From Enterococcus ureasiticus (GTDB lineage: Bacteria; Bacillota; Bacilli; Lactobacillales; Enterococcaceae), in contig NZ_MIJZ01000015.1 in NCBI RefSeq assembly GCF_001730285.1, positions 62,001 to 126,000 of the forward strand: a DNA stretch of 64,000 nucleotides. The letters are read 5' to 3'. The notes beneath the pieces are model-generated. The model worked only from the letters and a program-made list of their open reading frames with translations. It was not told where the DNA came from and did not search any database. Both the position numbers and the translations under genes were made by a program. This document shows, piece by piece, positions 8,704 through 16,623 of the stretch (position 1 is its first letter; each line of letters begins with the position of its first letter).

Positions 8704-8722
8704 GAGAATGATTTTCATTCTT
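8704..8722. promoter_or_regulatory. Fur box
   Basis: GAGAATGATTTTCATTCTT contains the palindrome GAATGA-TTT-TCATTC (8706-8720) and matches the Fur consensus closely. It covers the predicted start site of the leftward siderophore operon, so iron-loaded Fur should block initiation. Confidence 0.88.
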
Positions 8723-8729
8723 ACTTATT

Positions 8730-8758
8730 AGTCTATGCGAAATTACTAATAAAAGCAA
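8730..8758 (-). promoter_or_regulatory. Promoter of the siderophore-uptake operon
   Basis: Minus-strand -35 TTGCTT (8758-8753), 17-bp spacer and -10 TAGACT (8735-8730), directly upstream of the Fur box. Confidence 0.7.
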
Positions 8759-8831
8759 TACCTTTTTAGCTTTTGTTCATTCTCAATTAGCGAGTAAATT
8801 CAGTTCTTTCAGGTGTTTCCTGTTTGTTCTA

Positions 8832-8840
8832 TGCTATAAT
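8832..8840 (+). promoter_or_regulatory. Extended -10 promoter of yueI
   Basis: TGCTATAAT fits an extended -10 (TGnTATAAT); no good -35 is visible. About 38 bp before the yueI start. Confidence 0.6.
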
Positions 8841-8877
8841 TTGAAGTAAGACTATATGGAAGCAGGTTAGATAATTA

Positions 8878-9327
8878 ATGGCACAAGATGACTTACAGAA
8901 ACATTTAGACAATGCAATGTATGGCACCCCGCTACTGAAACCAGAAGAACAGCGCAAATACATGGGAACTTTCCGTGAAAGATGTTACTTGACGATGAAG
9001 ATTACACAGATGAAAAATACTGAAGATAAAGCAAATTTCTTAAAAGAACTGACACAGCATCCTGATGCTGCTGTCCTATTGAACGGCGCAATGGCTATTG
9101 ATCTGCAATCGGCTTATATCAAGTTGATCAATGAGCGGAAAGTAAAATTCACCGTGGTCAATGACTTTGTTGAGAATACGCCAGATGCTTTAGGTTTAGT
9201 TTTAACTGCAAAAGAGGCAGTAAATGAAGAAGTTATCGATATTGAAGAAAAATATCCGAAACAAGCTGCTTCAGCTGTTCAAACAGAGCAACCTAAAAAA
9301 AGTTTTTGGCATAAATTATTTCATTAA
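8878..9327 (+). CDS. yueI: YueI family protein (DUF1694)
   Basis: 149-residue cytoplasmic protein with the family N-terminal signature GTPLLKPEEQRKYMGTFRER. Function unknown; the fold is compact alpha/beta with a Lys-rich C-terminal tail ending KSFWHKLFH. The family is widespread in Bacillales and Lactobacillales. Followed after 15 bp by another small gene with its own AGGAGGA site, so the two form a short operon read away from the Fur-controlled operon. Confidence 0.85.
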   Translation: MAQDDLQKHLDNAMYGTPLLKPEEQRKYMGTFRERCYLTMKITQMKNTEDKANFLKELTQHPDAAVLLNGAMAIDLQSAYIKLINERKVKFTVVNDFVENTPDALGLVLTAKEAVNEEVIDIEEKYPKQAASAVQTEQPKKSFWHKLFH

Positions 9328-9342
9328 ATAGGAGGAATTATC

Positions 9343-9750
9343 ATGGTAGAACCACATTTATTGAAACAAGATTTAGCTGATGCATTGAATGTCCATATCA
9401 AATTATTACGCGAAGTAGAACAAATCGAAGCGGATCACATGGATGCTTTTACGTTTATGATGCGTAGCTTTGGTTTTATGCTGGATCGATCCCCGAAAGT
9501 GCTTTTGGGATCTGATGATGAAGAGTTGAATTATATGATGTTTCAATATTATAGTTTGTTGACTGAACTTAAATATAATTTGATTTTGAATTATCCTTAT
9601 GCTCATTTGCAAGGTAAGACAATGAGCGATGTGGTCGCTGTGTTTCCAACAACTTATGAACGTGAGCTGAAACAATGGTGGGAAGAGAAGACTGGATTGG
9701 AAGTAGAAGAGACGAAACAAACAATTGCGATTAAAGAATTAGAATATTAA
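9343..9750 (+). CDS. Conserved hypothetical protein, helical
   Basis: Not recognised. 135 residues, acidic overall, predicted mostly helical, with a Met/Phe-rich stretch around 35-55 (DAFTFMMRSFGFMLDR) and several Tyr/Trp residues. No signal peptide or membrane segment. Strong AGGAGGA site 15 bp after yueI and a bidirectional terminator afterwards, so it is co-expressed with yueI and may act with it. Confidence 0.7.
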   Translation: MVEPHLLKQDLADALNVHIKLLREVEQIEADHMDAFTFMMRSFGFMLDRSPKVLLGSDDEELNYMMFQYYSLLTELKYNLILNYPYAHLQGKTMSDVVAVFPTTYERELKQWWEEKTGLEVEETKQTIAIKELEY

Positions 9751-9768
9751 GAACGCCATTTTATGATA

Positions 9769-9816
9769 ACGAAATAGAAGCTTGAAATCTCATGGATTTC
9801 AAGCTTCTAATTTTGT
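9769..9816. terminator. Bidirectional terminator between the yueI operon and gshF
   Basis: Perfect 14-bp arms (9776-9789 and 9795-9808), 5-nt loop, A-rich and T-rich flanks; it touches the gshF stop codon. Confidence 0.93.
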
Positions 9817-12089
9817 TATTTCTCCAACAGCTCTGGATACAACATGTTCAATACATCCATAGTTAGCTGACGTCCTTTACCCGAATGCGGATATGCATGC
9901 ATATGCATCGCTGGGTTAAAGTTTGCTTCTATAATCCCATATGTTCGGCTATTCTTCATTCCTTTGACCGATTTATCAGGAATGATCAAGTCAATTCCGC
10001 AGATTTTTGCACCTAAAGCTTGAACTGCTTCAACAGCAATTTGTTTGTAGCTTTCGTCAAAATTGTCCGTTACGTCGATTGAATCGCCACCAGTACTAAC
10101 ATTGGAGTTTTCACGTAGATAGACGATCTGATCTTTTTCTGGAACAGAGGTCGTCAATAGATTCTGCTCTTTTAACATCAAACGCTCGACATCCCCCAAC
10201 TGAATCACCTCTAATGGCGAACGGTGATTCGTTCCTCTTAATGGATCAAGATTCTTTTCTGCGACTAACGCTTCAACCGAACGAATCCCATCACCGACAA
10301 CATTAGCTGGCACACGCAACATGATTGCCCGCACTTGATCATCTAAAACGAAGAAACGGTATTCTGTTCCTGGCATAAATTCTTCGATCAAAACAGCTGA
10401 ATCTTCTTTAAAAGCTAATTTCAAGGCTTCTGTATAATCAGCTAAAGATGCTCCTTCTTTAAAAATAGTGATTCCAAGACCATAATTGGTTGTCTTAGGT
10501 TTGATGACAAACGCTTTTTCTGAATATTTTACATACGCTTGTTCTGCTTGCTCTATTGCATCAAACTCATCTCCACCTGGTACGGTAAAGCCAGCTTCTG
10601 CCAAAACTTTTTTAGTGACGGTCTTATTCTCCATAATCAAAGGAACAATGTAGCTATCTTTACTCGTCATATTCGCATTTTTAACGTATTCGATATGATC
10701 ATTGTGTTTGAGTTTTAAAAATTGTTCTGCTTCATCTAATATCTCAACTTCCACACCTTTTTGAATGACGTCAAACAAAAACAACTGCGTAGAGAGCTCC
10801 ATATTTCTAAAACCAGCTAATTGATAAGGATGTTCAAACGCCATCCCTTGGTATTCTTTTCCAAAAATGATCCCTAATTCTTGATTAGAATTGCTTTCAA
10901 TGATTGTCCACATCTTTCCGGCAATCGTTAAATCTGGTGTTCTTAGCTGAGCTCGATGGACTTCTAATGATTTTTTCGCTCTAAACAGCCCTAAAGCTTC
11001 GATCATTTCATCCATTTCAGCAAAAATACGATCCCCTTCTGCCAAAAGTTTTACCTGAGCAAACGGATGTCCCAATGCGACTTGTTCATTTAAGAAGTCT
11101 CCTGTCGCTACCCAATCATTCGGCGCTTCTTTTTCGTCCGTCCATAATAAATACAACATAAACAAATGAATAAACTCAAGGGCCTCTTCATCCACACCAA
11201 GTGGCGCAAATGGATTTAAATCCAGATTTCTAAGTTCGATGTAACGAACACCAGTCTTAGGCAAATCAGCCATTTGTTTACCGCCACGTAATCGAACAGC
11301 CGAATAAAATTCTTTTTCTTCTGATAATATGCCATTTTCAACCATCCGATGAATATCTGTGATGTACTGTTGCAAAGATTCATAGGATACTTTGACATTT
11401 TCATTGTTTTTGTAGCCAAATGCACTGTTTCGCAGACTTCTGACGGGCTCCTTCGGTCGTTCCTCACGCTCAGTAAAGTAACCCGACTCACTGACAGGAG
11501 AAGCACCAAATAAATACGTAATCAGCCAACGGTAACGCAAATAGTTACGTGAGACTTTCATATATAAAATATTTTTGAATTCTTCAATCGTTTCGTACTC
11601 TGTTTGCGCTGAGAAAAGCTGTTGGACCAACTCGATATCGTATTCAAAATTAAAATGAATACCGCTGACCATTTGTTTACGTTTGCCATATTCTCTTGCT
11701 AAGTAGCGACGATATAAAATCCCATCATACTGTTCTAGTTTGGCAATTTTTATATCTTCATCTTTTAGCGGTAATTTTGGCGGCATGCTTAGCGGCCAAA
11801 GCATCTCATGTTTATTCATCGAACGCAATGCTACATCATGAATGGCTGCCAGATAACGCATCATCTCATTGATAGAATTCGCCACAGGTGTGATTAATTC
11901 CATTTGCGTTTCGCTAAAATCAGTTTGAATATACGGATGATATGTTCGATTCCCCAAAACTTCCGGATGATCTGTCTTTGCTAGCTGACCATCAAATGTC
12001 GTGCGCTGACTTTCTTTTTCTAATCCAAATCGTGCAGCCATAACATACGGACGTGCATTTTTTTGCTGTAACAACTCTTTAAATTTCAT
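9816..12089 (-). CDS. gshF: Bifunctional glutathione synthetase GshAB
   Basis: Single-chain enzyme making glutathione from Glu, Cys and Gly. The N-terminal two thirds are a glutamate-cysteine ligase (RPYVMAARFGLEKESQR near the start; YIQTDFSETQMELITP), and the C-terminal third is an ATP-grasp domain (IEEFMPGTEYRFFVLDD, CGIDLIIPD, EANFNPAMHMHAYP). 757 residues from the ATG at 12087-12089, which has GAAAGG nine bases upstream; a longer in-frame start adds 21 residues with no site and was not used. The fusion is typical of enterococci, streptococci and Listeria. Confidence 0.94.
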   Translation of the reverse strand: MKFKELLQQKNARPYVMAARFGLEKESQRTTFDGQLAKTDHPEVLGNRTYHPYIQTDFSETQMELITPVANSINEMMRYLAAIHDVALRSMNKHEMLWPLSMPPKLPLKDEDIKIAKLEQYDGILYRRYLAREYGKRKQMVSGIHFNFEYDIELVQQLFSAQTEYETIEEFKNILYMKVSRNYLRYRWLITYLFGASPVSESGYFTEREERPKEPVRSLRNSAFGYKNNENVKVSYESLQQYITDIHRMVENGILSEEKEFYSAVRLRGGKQMADLPKTGVRYIELRNLDLNPFAPLGVDEEALEFIHLFMLYLLWTDEKEAPNDWVATGDFLNEQVALGHPFAQVKLLAEGDRIFAEMDEMIEALGLFRAKKSLEVHRAQLRTPDLTIAGKMWTIIESNSNQELGIIFGKEYQGMAFEHPYQLAGFRNMELSTQLFLFDVIQKGVEVEILDEAEQFLKLKHNDHIEYVKNANMTSKDSYIVPLIMENKTVTKKVLAEAGFTVPGGDEFDAIEQAEQAYVKYSEKAFVIKPKTTNYGLGITIFKEGASLADYTEALKLAFKEDSAVLIEEFMPGTEYRFFVLDDQVRAIMLRVPANVVGDGIRSVEALVAEKNLDPLRGTNHRSPLEVIQLGDVERLMLKEQNLLTTSVPEKDQIVYLRENSNVSTGGDSIDVTDNFDESYKQIAVEAVQALGAKICGIDLIIPDKSVKGMKNSRTYGIIEANFNPAMHMHAYPHSGKGRQLTMDVLNMLYPELLEK

Positions 12090-12315
12090 ACTGTCGCCTT
12101 TCTTCCCTGTTATTATTCCATTACTCATCATTATATAGAAAAAGAGAAGCAAAAAGAATATTTTAGCTTAAATTTTGTCAAAAAGAAAAAAAACTTCCTT
12201 AATTGGTAAAAAAATAGGTCTTTTAGATTTTTTATTCACTAAAGTATATCCTTTCAAGTCATTTGACTTCATTGTATACTAAAAAGAAAAATAATTAAAA
12301 GCCGAGGAGCAAATA

Positions 12316-12810
12316 ATGAAGAATAAAGCCTTGATAGTGATCGATCTCCAAAAGGGTCTAGAAAATTTTGGTTCTGGATTATTTCGTCTTACGGATATAC
12401 TAGAAGGTGTAAACCAACGTATTACAGATTATCGAAATAACCATCTACCCATTATATTTATCCAGCATGAAGATTGCGATCTTGTTGTCGATAGTCCCAA
12501 CTGGCAATTATTTGATGAACTTGATGCTAGAACTGAAGACTTCTACATCGGAAAAACGCATGCCAATTCTTTTTTTCAAACAAAACTAAAAGAACTGTTA
12601 GATGAACTTTCAGTCACTGAACTTGAATTTTGCGGCGCTCAAACAGAATATTGTGTTGATACAACCATCCGCATGGCTCACGGTTTAGGCTATACTTGTT
12701 TTATGAAGCGTGGACTGAGTACAACGTTAAACAACGATTTGTTAGGCGCCCAAACGATTATCCAGCATCATGAAAATCTATGGGATGATCGTTTTTTAAC
12801 TTTTATTTGA
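12316..12810 (+). CDS. Isochorismatase-family cysteine hydrolase
   Basis: 164-residue single-domain hydrolase of the isochorismatase/nicotinamidase fold. The catalytic triad is intact: Asp10 (VIDLQKG), Lys80 (IGKTHANSF) and nucleophile Cys113 (GAQTEYCVD). The substrate is not deducible; members include nicotinamidases and N-carbamoylsarcosine-type amidases. RBS GAGGAG. Stands alone between divergent gshF and yitT. Confidence 0.88.
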   Translation: MKNKALIVIDLQKGLENFGSGLFRLTDILEGVNQRITDYRNNHLPIIFIQHEDCDLVVDSPNWQLFDELDARTEDFYIGKTHANSFFQTKLKELLDELSVTELEFCGAQTEYCVDTTIRMAHGLGYTCFMKRGLSTTLNNDLLGAQTIIQHHENLWDDRFLTFI

Positions 12811-12915
12811 GGAAATAGAGACTGTTTTTCAATTCTCTCTAATTTTACCATATTCATCGGCTAAAAAATTAAAATTATCTCATGATATCTTCAAGTCATT
12901 CGTGATAGTATAACT

Positions 12916-12976
12916 AGGGGATATTTGTTGAACTTTTTTATTTTGCTCTTATTTTCTGTTCAAAGTGGAAATACCC
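12916..12976 (+). other. Imperfect hairpin in the yitT leader
   Basis: GGGGATATTTGTTGAAC (12916-12932) can pair imperfectly with the segment ending AAATACCCC near 12976, about 30 bp before the yitT start. Could be an attenuator-like hairpin or the terminator of the preceding gene. Confidence 0.35.
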
Positions 12977-13007
12977 CATATTCTATGAAAATGGAGGAAC
13001 ATTTTAT

Positions 13008-13886
13008 ATGAAATTTACGAAAAGACAAATCCAAGATACATTATACGTAACAATTGGTTCTTTTATTTTAGCCGTATCGATCAATTCGATTTTATTGCCA
13101 AATAAAATCGTGGCTGGTGGTGCCAACGGAATTAGTGTGGTAATCAATTATCTATTTGGGATCAATCCGGCTTTAGTTTTATATGCGATCAACTTACCTT
13201 TATTACTTCTTTGCTTTTTGCTACTTGGAAAAGAAGTTGGGATCAAAACAATTTACGGTAGTTTGATTTATCCTTTTTTTGTGGGAATCACAACGCATTT
13301 ACCTGTGCTCACCCATAATATTTTTCTCGCAACGATCTTTGGTGGTCTTTTGACTGGGATTGGATTAGGGTTAGAATTCAGAGGGAATGCTTCAACGGGG
13401 GGAACAGCGATCCTCTCTCAAATCGTTAATAAATATTTTAAAATTTCACTAGGTGTGTCTATTTTGTTTGTGGATGGCATCGTGATTTTATCAGCGCTAT
13501 TTGTTTTTAATACTGATACCGTACTATTCTCTCTGATTTGTTTATATCTTATCGGACGTGTGGTGGATATGGTCCAAGTCGGTTTCGTTCGTTCTAAGAA
13601 TGTTCTGATCATTTCTCCAAAATATGCGGAAATCAAAGAAAAAATCTTAGTTGATATGGATAAGGGATTAACAATGATTCCGATCGAAGGTGGTTATCAA
13701 AAAAATCCAAGTATGTTGATGATGACTGTTATCAGTGAAAAGGATTTTGCTAAGATCAAAGAGAACGTCATGGCAATTGATGAGGAAGCGTTTATTGTTT
13801 CAATGAATGCGAGTGAAGTTTTTGGTCGAGGGTTTAGTTTGAAAAAAATTGCGGAAGATTATGGGATTGAAGCGAATAATTTGTAA
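13008..13886 (+). CDS. YitT family membrane protein (DUF161/DUF2179)
   Basis: 292-residue integral membrane protein: five or six N-terminal transmembrane helices with the signature LLPNKIVAGGANGISVVI near residues 29-46, then a cytoplasmic DUF2179 domain (about 200-290, KGLTMIPIEGGYQKNPSMLMMTVIS). Transport function is suspected for the family but the substrate is unknown. RBS GGAGGA. Monocistronic. Confidence 0.88.
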   Translation: MKFTKRQIQDTLYVTIGSFILAVSINSILLPNKIVAGGANGISVVINYLFGINPALVLYAINLPLLLLCFLLLGKEVGIKTIYGSLIYPFFVGITTHLPVLTHNIFLATIFGGLLTGIGLGLEFRGNASTGGTAILSQIVNKYFKISLGVSILFVDGIVILSALFVFNTDTVLFSLICLYLIGRVVDMVQVGFVRSKNVLIISPKYAEIKEKILVDMDKGLTMIPIEGGYQKNPSMLMMTVISEKDFAKIKENVMAIDEEAFIVSMNASEVFGRGFSLKKIAEDYGIEANNL

Positions 13887-13953
13887 TCAGAAAAGCGGAA
13901 TGCGACAGTTTGCTGTTTAGCAATCTAATAAAAATAAATTTTTCATTCTATTA

Positions 13954-13982
13954 TGCACAAAATTCGTTCTCGATGATATAAT
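13954..13982 (+). promoter_or_regulatory. Promoter of par-like antisense RNA
   Basis: -35 TGCACA (13954-13959), 17-bp spacer, perfect -10 TATAAT (13977-13982); start expected near 13989. Confidence 0.65.
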
Positions 13983-13988
13983 TAGTTC

Positions 13989-14046
13989 CCAAAAAGACAT
14001 GAGGTACACTAACTCCCTGAAGAGTTAGGATCTTCTGGGGGGTTTT
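13989..14046 (+). ncRNA. Putative par-type antitoxin RNA (RNA II-like)
   Basis: About 58 nt from the TATAAT promoter to a terminator hairpin (14013-14041) followed by GTTTT; RNA II of the pAD1 par system is of similar size. It contains GGTACAC (14003-14009), repeated at 14161-14167 across the toxin translation start, so because the RNAs are convergent this RNA is complementary to the toxin mRNA at the start region as well as at the shared terminator. Inference from architecture; no expression data. Confidence 0.6.
14013..14046. terminator. Shared terminator of the par-like locus
   Basis: CTCCCtGAAGA / TCTTCtGGGGG stem with 7-nt loop, followed by TTTT on the plus strand. On the toxin strand the loop reads TCCTAAC, which includes CUAA, a YUNR U-turn as found in par RNA I terminator loops. 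Confidence 0.75.
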
Positions 14047-14073
14047 CGTGGGCTAAGGCCGCCATATTTTGTT

Positions 14074-14157
14074 TCACTTCTTCTTTTTGGTATTTAGCCA
14101 ATACTCAAATAAAGAGATTAATACTCCTACAAGAAGTGGGCAAAAAAATGCTAACAG
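14074..14157 (-). CDS. Putative Fst/Ldr-family type I toxin peptide
   Basis: Predicted 27-residue membrane peptide with a hydrophobic core, FFCPLLVGVLISLFEYWL, and a Lys-rich tail NTKKKK. The P-x-x-V-G motif in mid-helix and charged C-terminus are the Fst/Ldr toxin pattern. GGAGG stands nine bases before an in-frame CTG (14157-14155); no ATG, GTG or TTG lies nearby in frame, so CTG is the best start. A longer in-frame ATG would add 55 residues but lies upstream of the likely promoter (-10 TACTAT at 14207-14202). A CAGTC-TTGC-GACTG hairpin precedes the RBS, as expected for translation control. Convergent with the antisense RNA. Confidence 0.62.
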   Translation of the reverse strand: MLAFFCPLLVGVLISLFEYWLNTKKKK

Positions 14158-14201
14158 CTTGGTACACCTCCATTCAGTCGCAAGACTGGCGGATAGGCGA
14201 C

Positions 14202-14228
14202 ATAGTAAAATACGCTGTTTTGTTTCAA
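14202..14228 (-). promoter_or_regulatory. Candidate promoter of the toxin mRNA
   Basis: Minus strand TTGAAA (14228-14223) and TACTAT (14207-14202), 15-bp spacer, which is short. The transcript to the shared terminator would be about 180 nt. Confidence 0.4.
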
Positions 14229-14291
14229 TCGCATTATTCTCATTATTGGTGGAGATATTGCGAGTCAATCCTATTTTTATACTATAAAAAT

Positions 14292-14339
14292 TAAGCATAC
14301 TAAGATCATTGTGTTCATCCAATAATCTTAGTATGCTTA
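14292..14339. terminator. Terminator of the HxlR gene
   Basis: Perfect 15-bp arms (14292-14306, 14325-14339) with an 18-nt loop; T-rich on both exits. Separates the par-like locus from hxlR. Confidence 0.88.
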
Positions 14340-14359
14340 TTTACTATTCAATTGTTGGT

Positions 14360-14743
14360 TTATCTCTTTTGGTCATCACAATTTAAACTAATTGCTTCAC
14401 CACTATCAATCAAATGCTCCGCATGTGTCTCTCCCCAAGAACAAAGTAAATCGAGAATTTCCCCTAATGATTCGCCATATTCACTTAAGCTATATTCAAC
14501 TTTTGGAGGAATTTGGTTATAGGACTTTCGATCAACAATATTATCTTGCTCCAATTCCCGTAACTGTTGCGTCAACATTTTTTGCGAGATATTCGGTATC
14601 GCTCTAAGTAATTCACTTGTGCGCATGACTTGATGCCTCAAATTGCAAAGAATAATCGGTTTCCATTTACCGCCAATCACATCCATTGTGACTTCTACCC
14701 CTATATTATATTTTTTTTCGACTGTTGTTTGGACTGTTTCCAT
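14360..14743 (-). CDS. HxlR-family winged-helix transcriptional regulator
   Basis: 127 residues from the ATG at 14743, chosen because AAGGGA lies nine bases upstream; an ATG six codons earlier has no site. Core HxlR signature TMDVIGGKWKPIILCNL, then the recognition helix ISQKMLTQQLRELEQD and the YSLSEYGESL wing. The Cys usually found just before the signature is absent, but Cys occur later (IILC, LLCSW, LNCDD). Divergent from an aldo/keto reductase and dehydrogenase pair, which it probably controls, as HxlR proteins often sense aldehydes, quinones or other electrophiles. Confidence 0.9.
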   Translation of the reverse strand: METVQTTVEKKYNIGVEVTMDVIGGKWKPIILCNLRHQVMRTSELLRAIPNISQKMLTQQLRELEQDNIVDRKSYNQIPPKVEYSLSEYGESLGEILDLLCSWGETHAEHLIDSGEAISLNCDDQKR

Positions 14744-14827
14744 ACATGCACATCCCTTCATGAGTTATTTAACCAAATAAACGCATAAAAATCAATTAAT
14801 TACTTTTAGGTATGTATAGAACTTTAA

Positions 14828-14837
14828 AGTACGTACT
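14828..14837. promoter_or_regulatory. Palindrome in the hxlR/aldo-keto reductase divergent region
   Basis: AGTACGTACT, a perfect 10-bp palindrome in the 155-bp divergent region; plausible HxlR operator, inferred from location. Confidence 0.45.
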
Positions 14838-14898
14838 ATTCATTTGAACTAGTAGCTGTTACGATAGATTTACTTTAAAAGCGAAAGGAAGATGAGCA

Positions 14899-15741
14899 TT
14901 GATCCATTCATTAACAGACACAATTCTATTAAACAATAAGGTAAAAATGCCAGGATTTGGTCTAGGCGTATTTCAAGTAAGTAATGAAGAGACTGTTTTA
15001 TCTGTGCAAAAAGCAATCGAAGCGGGTTATGTAAGTATTGATACTGCACAAATTTATGGCAATGAAGCAGGTGTCGGCGAAGGTATCAAGCATGGTCTAG
15101 CTTCAACTGGGAAAAAACGTAACGAGTTGTTTGTCACAAGTAAAATTTGGAATCATGGGTTAAACTATGATCAAACGATTGCAGCCTTTAACGACAGTTT
15201 AGCCTCATTAGGATTGGATTATTTAGATCTTTATTTGATTCATTGGCCTGGAGACAACGAATTTTTAGAACCTTGGTCAGCGTTGGAAGATTTATATCTT
15301 AGTGGGAAAATCAAAGCGATTGGCGTTAGTAACTTTGAAATCCACCATCTAAAAACACTCCTTGAAAAATCGAGAATCACACCGACAGTCAATCAAGTCG
15401 AACTTCATCCCAGAATGGCCCAAAAAGAAGTTCGAGCATTTGCAAAAGAAAAAGGAATCCAGACTGAGGCTTGGTCCCCTTTGATGCAAGGCCAACTATT
15501 AGAGGATGAAACAATTTTAAAACTTGCAGAAAAATATCAGAAATCAGCAGCTCAAATTATTTTAAGATGGCATGTCCAAAACGATATTATCGTTATTCCA
15601 AAATCGGTCCAAGAAGCGCGTATCAAAAGTAATGCAGCGATTTTTGACTTTGAACTAGCAACAGAAGATTTAGCTATGATCGATCAATTAGACAATGGAA
15701 CCCGAGTCGGTCCTAATCCAGATACATTCTTTTTTGAATAA
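14899..15741 (+). CDS. Aldo/keto reductase
   Basis: Cytoplasmic NADPH-dependent reductase of carbonyl compounds, 280 residues, the normal size. The catalytic tetrad is complete: Asp48 and Tyr53 (SIDTAQIYGNE), Lys82 (VTSKIW) and His115 (LIHWPG); the C-terminal cofactor motif IPKSVQEARIKSN is present. The start is TTG at 14899 with AAAGGAAG seven bases upstream; the nearby ATG is out of frame. First gene of a two-gene operon with the dehydrogenase, divergent from hxlR. Confidence 0.92.
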   Translation: MIHSLTDTILLNNKVKMPGFGLGVFQVSNEETVLSVQKAIEAGYVSIDTAQIYGNEAGVGEGIKHGLASTGKKRNELFVTSKIWNHGLNYDQTIAAFNDSLASLGLDYLDLYLIHWPGDNEFLEPWSALEDLYLSGKIKAIGVSNFEIHHLKTLLEKSRITPTVNQVELHPRMAQKEVRAFAKEKGIQTEAWSPLMQGQLLEDETILKLAEKYQKSAAQIILRWHVQNDIIVIPKSVQEARIKSNAAIFDFELATEDLAMIDQLDNGTRVGPNPDTFFFE

Positions 15742-15764
15742 CGTTTAGTGAGGAGATAGGCATC

Positions 15765-16559
15765 ATGGAAATGAATATCAAAGGAAAAACAGCATTAGTC
15801 ACAGGTTCTACTAAAGGAATCGGTAAAGCCATTGCGATTGAATTGGCTAAAGAAGGTGCAAATGTCTTGATCAATGGTCGTAATGAACAAGAAGTCACAG
15901 CTCTCGTTAAAGAACTAAAAGAACATTTTCCAGAAACCACACCTCGATCCGCTGTTGGCGATATTGTCTCACCAGAAAATTGCCAATTATTATTCGATAC
16001 ATTTCCTCACTTAGATATTCTTGTTAACAACATGGGGATTTTCCAACCAATGGCATATGAAGATATTGAGGATGAAACTTGGGAAAAATTCTTTCGGACA
16101 AATGTACTCGCTGCTAACTCACTCGTCAAATTCTATCTACCAAAAATGTTAAGTGCAAACTTCGGTAGAATCATTTTTATTGCTAGTGAAGAAGCAGTCA
16201 TGCCTTCTGGAGAAATGCCACAATACAGTATGACAAAAACCATGCAGCTTTCTTTAGCCAAGAGTTTGTCTACGTTAACAAAAGGAACGCAGGTAACGGT
16301 CAATACGATCATGCCTGGTTCTACAATGACAGAAGGCGTACGTGATATGATCGAAAAAATGTATCCTGATCCAGCAATTACCTTAGAAGAAAAAGAAAAA
16401 TTATTTATGGCAAACAACCGACCGCTCTCTCAAATTCAACGCTTGATCGATCCAAGTGAAATCGGACGTTTAACTGCATTCATCAGCAGTCCTTATGCCA
16501 CAGCTTTCAGCGGCGCAGCGATTCGAATGGATGGCGGTATGGTCCCAACAATATTTTAA
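15765..16559 (+). CDS. Short-chain dehydrogenase/reductase
   Basis: 264-residue classical SDR oxidoreductase with Rossmann motif TGSTKGIG (13-20), structural NNMG (88-91, for the usual NNAG), Asn113, Ser141, Tyr154 and Lys158 (YSMTK). NAD(P)H-dependent; substrate not deducible. AGGAG before the start, 23 bp after the aldo/keto reductase, so the pair is one operon probably for carbonyl detoxification under HxlR control. Ended by a terminator. Confidence 0.9.
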   Translation: MEMNIKGKTALVTGSTKGIGKAIAIELAKEGANVLINGRNEQEVTALVKELKEHFPETTPRSAVGDIVSPENCQLLFDTFPHLDILVNNMGIFQPMAYEDIEDETWEKFFRTNVLAANSLVKFYLPKMLSANFGRIIFIASEEAVMPSGEMPQYSMTKTMQLSLAKSLSTLTKGTQVTVNTIMPGSTMTEGVRDMIEKMYPDPAITLEEKEKLFMANNRPLSQIQRLIDPSEIGRLTAFISSPYATAFSGAAIRMDGGMVPTIF

Positions 16560-16566
16560 CGAATTA

Positions 16567-16614
16567 AAAAACCTTTTGGAAGTCTACTCATAAGTAGTCA
16601 CTCAAAAGGTTTTT
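16567..16614. terminator. Bidirectional terminator between the dehydrogenase and ftsY
   Basis: Arms AAAAACCTTTTG and CAAAAGGTTTTT with an internal CTACT/AGTAG extension. Confidence 0.92.
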
Positions 16615-16623
16615 GTTGTTTCT

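Noticed and set aside
11216-11509. 97-residue minus-strand ORF within gshF
   Set aside because: Different frame inside the well-supported gshF coding region.
14074-14322. 82-residue minus-strand ORF starting at ATG 14322
   Set aside because: The first two thirds look like non-coding sequence crossing the HxlR terminator and the likely promoter; only the last 27 codons have a protein-like, Fst-type pattern and an RBS.
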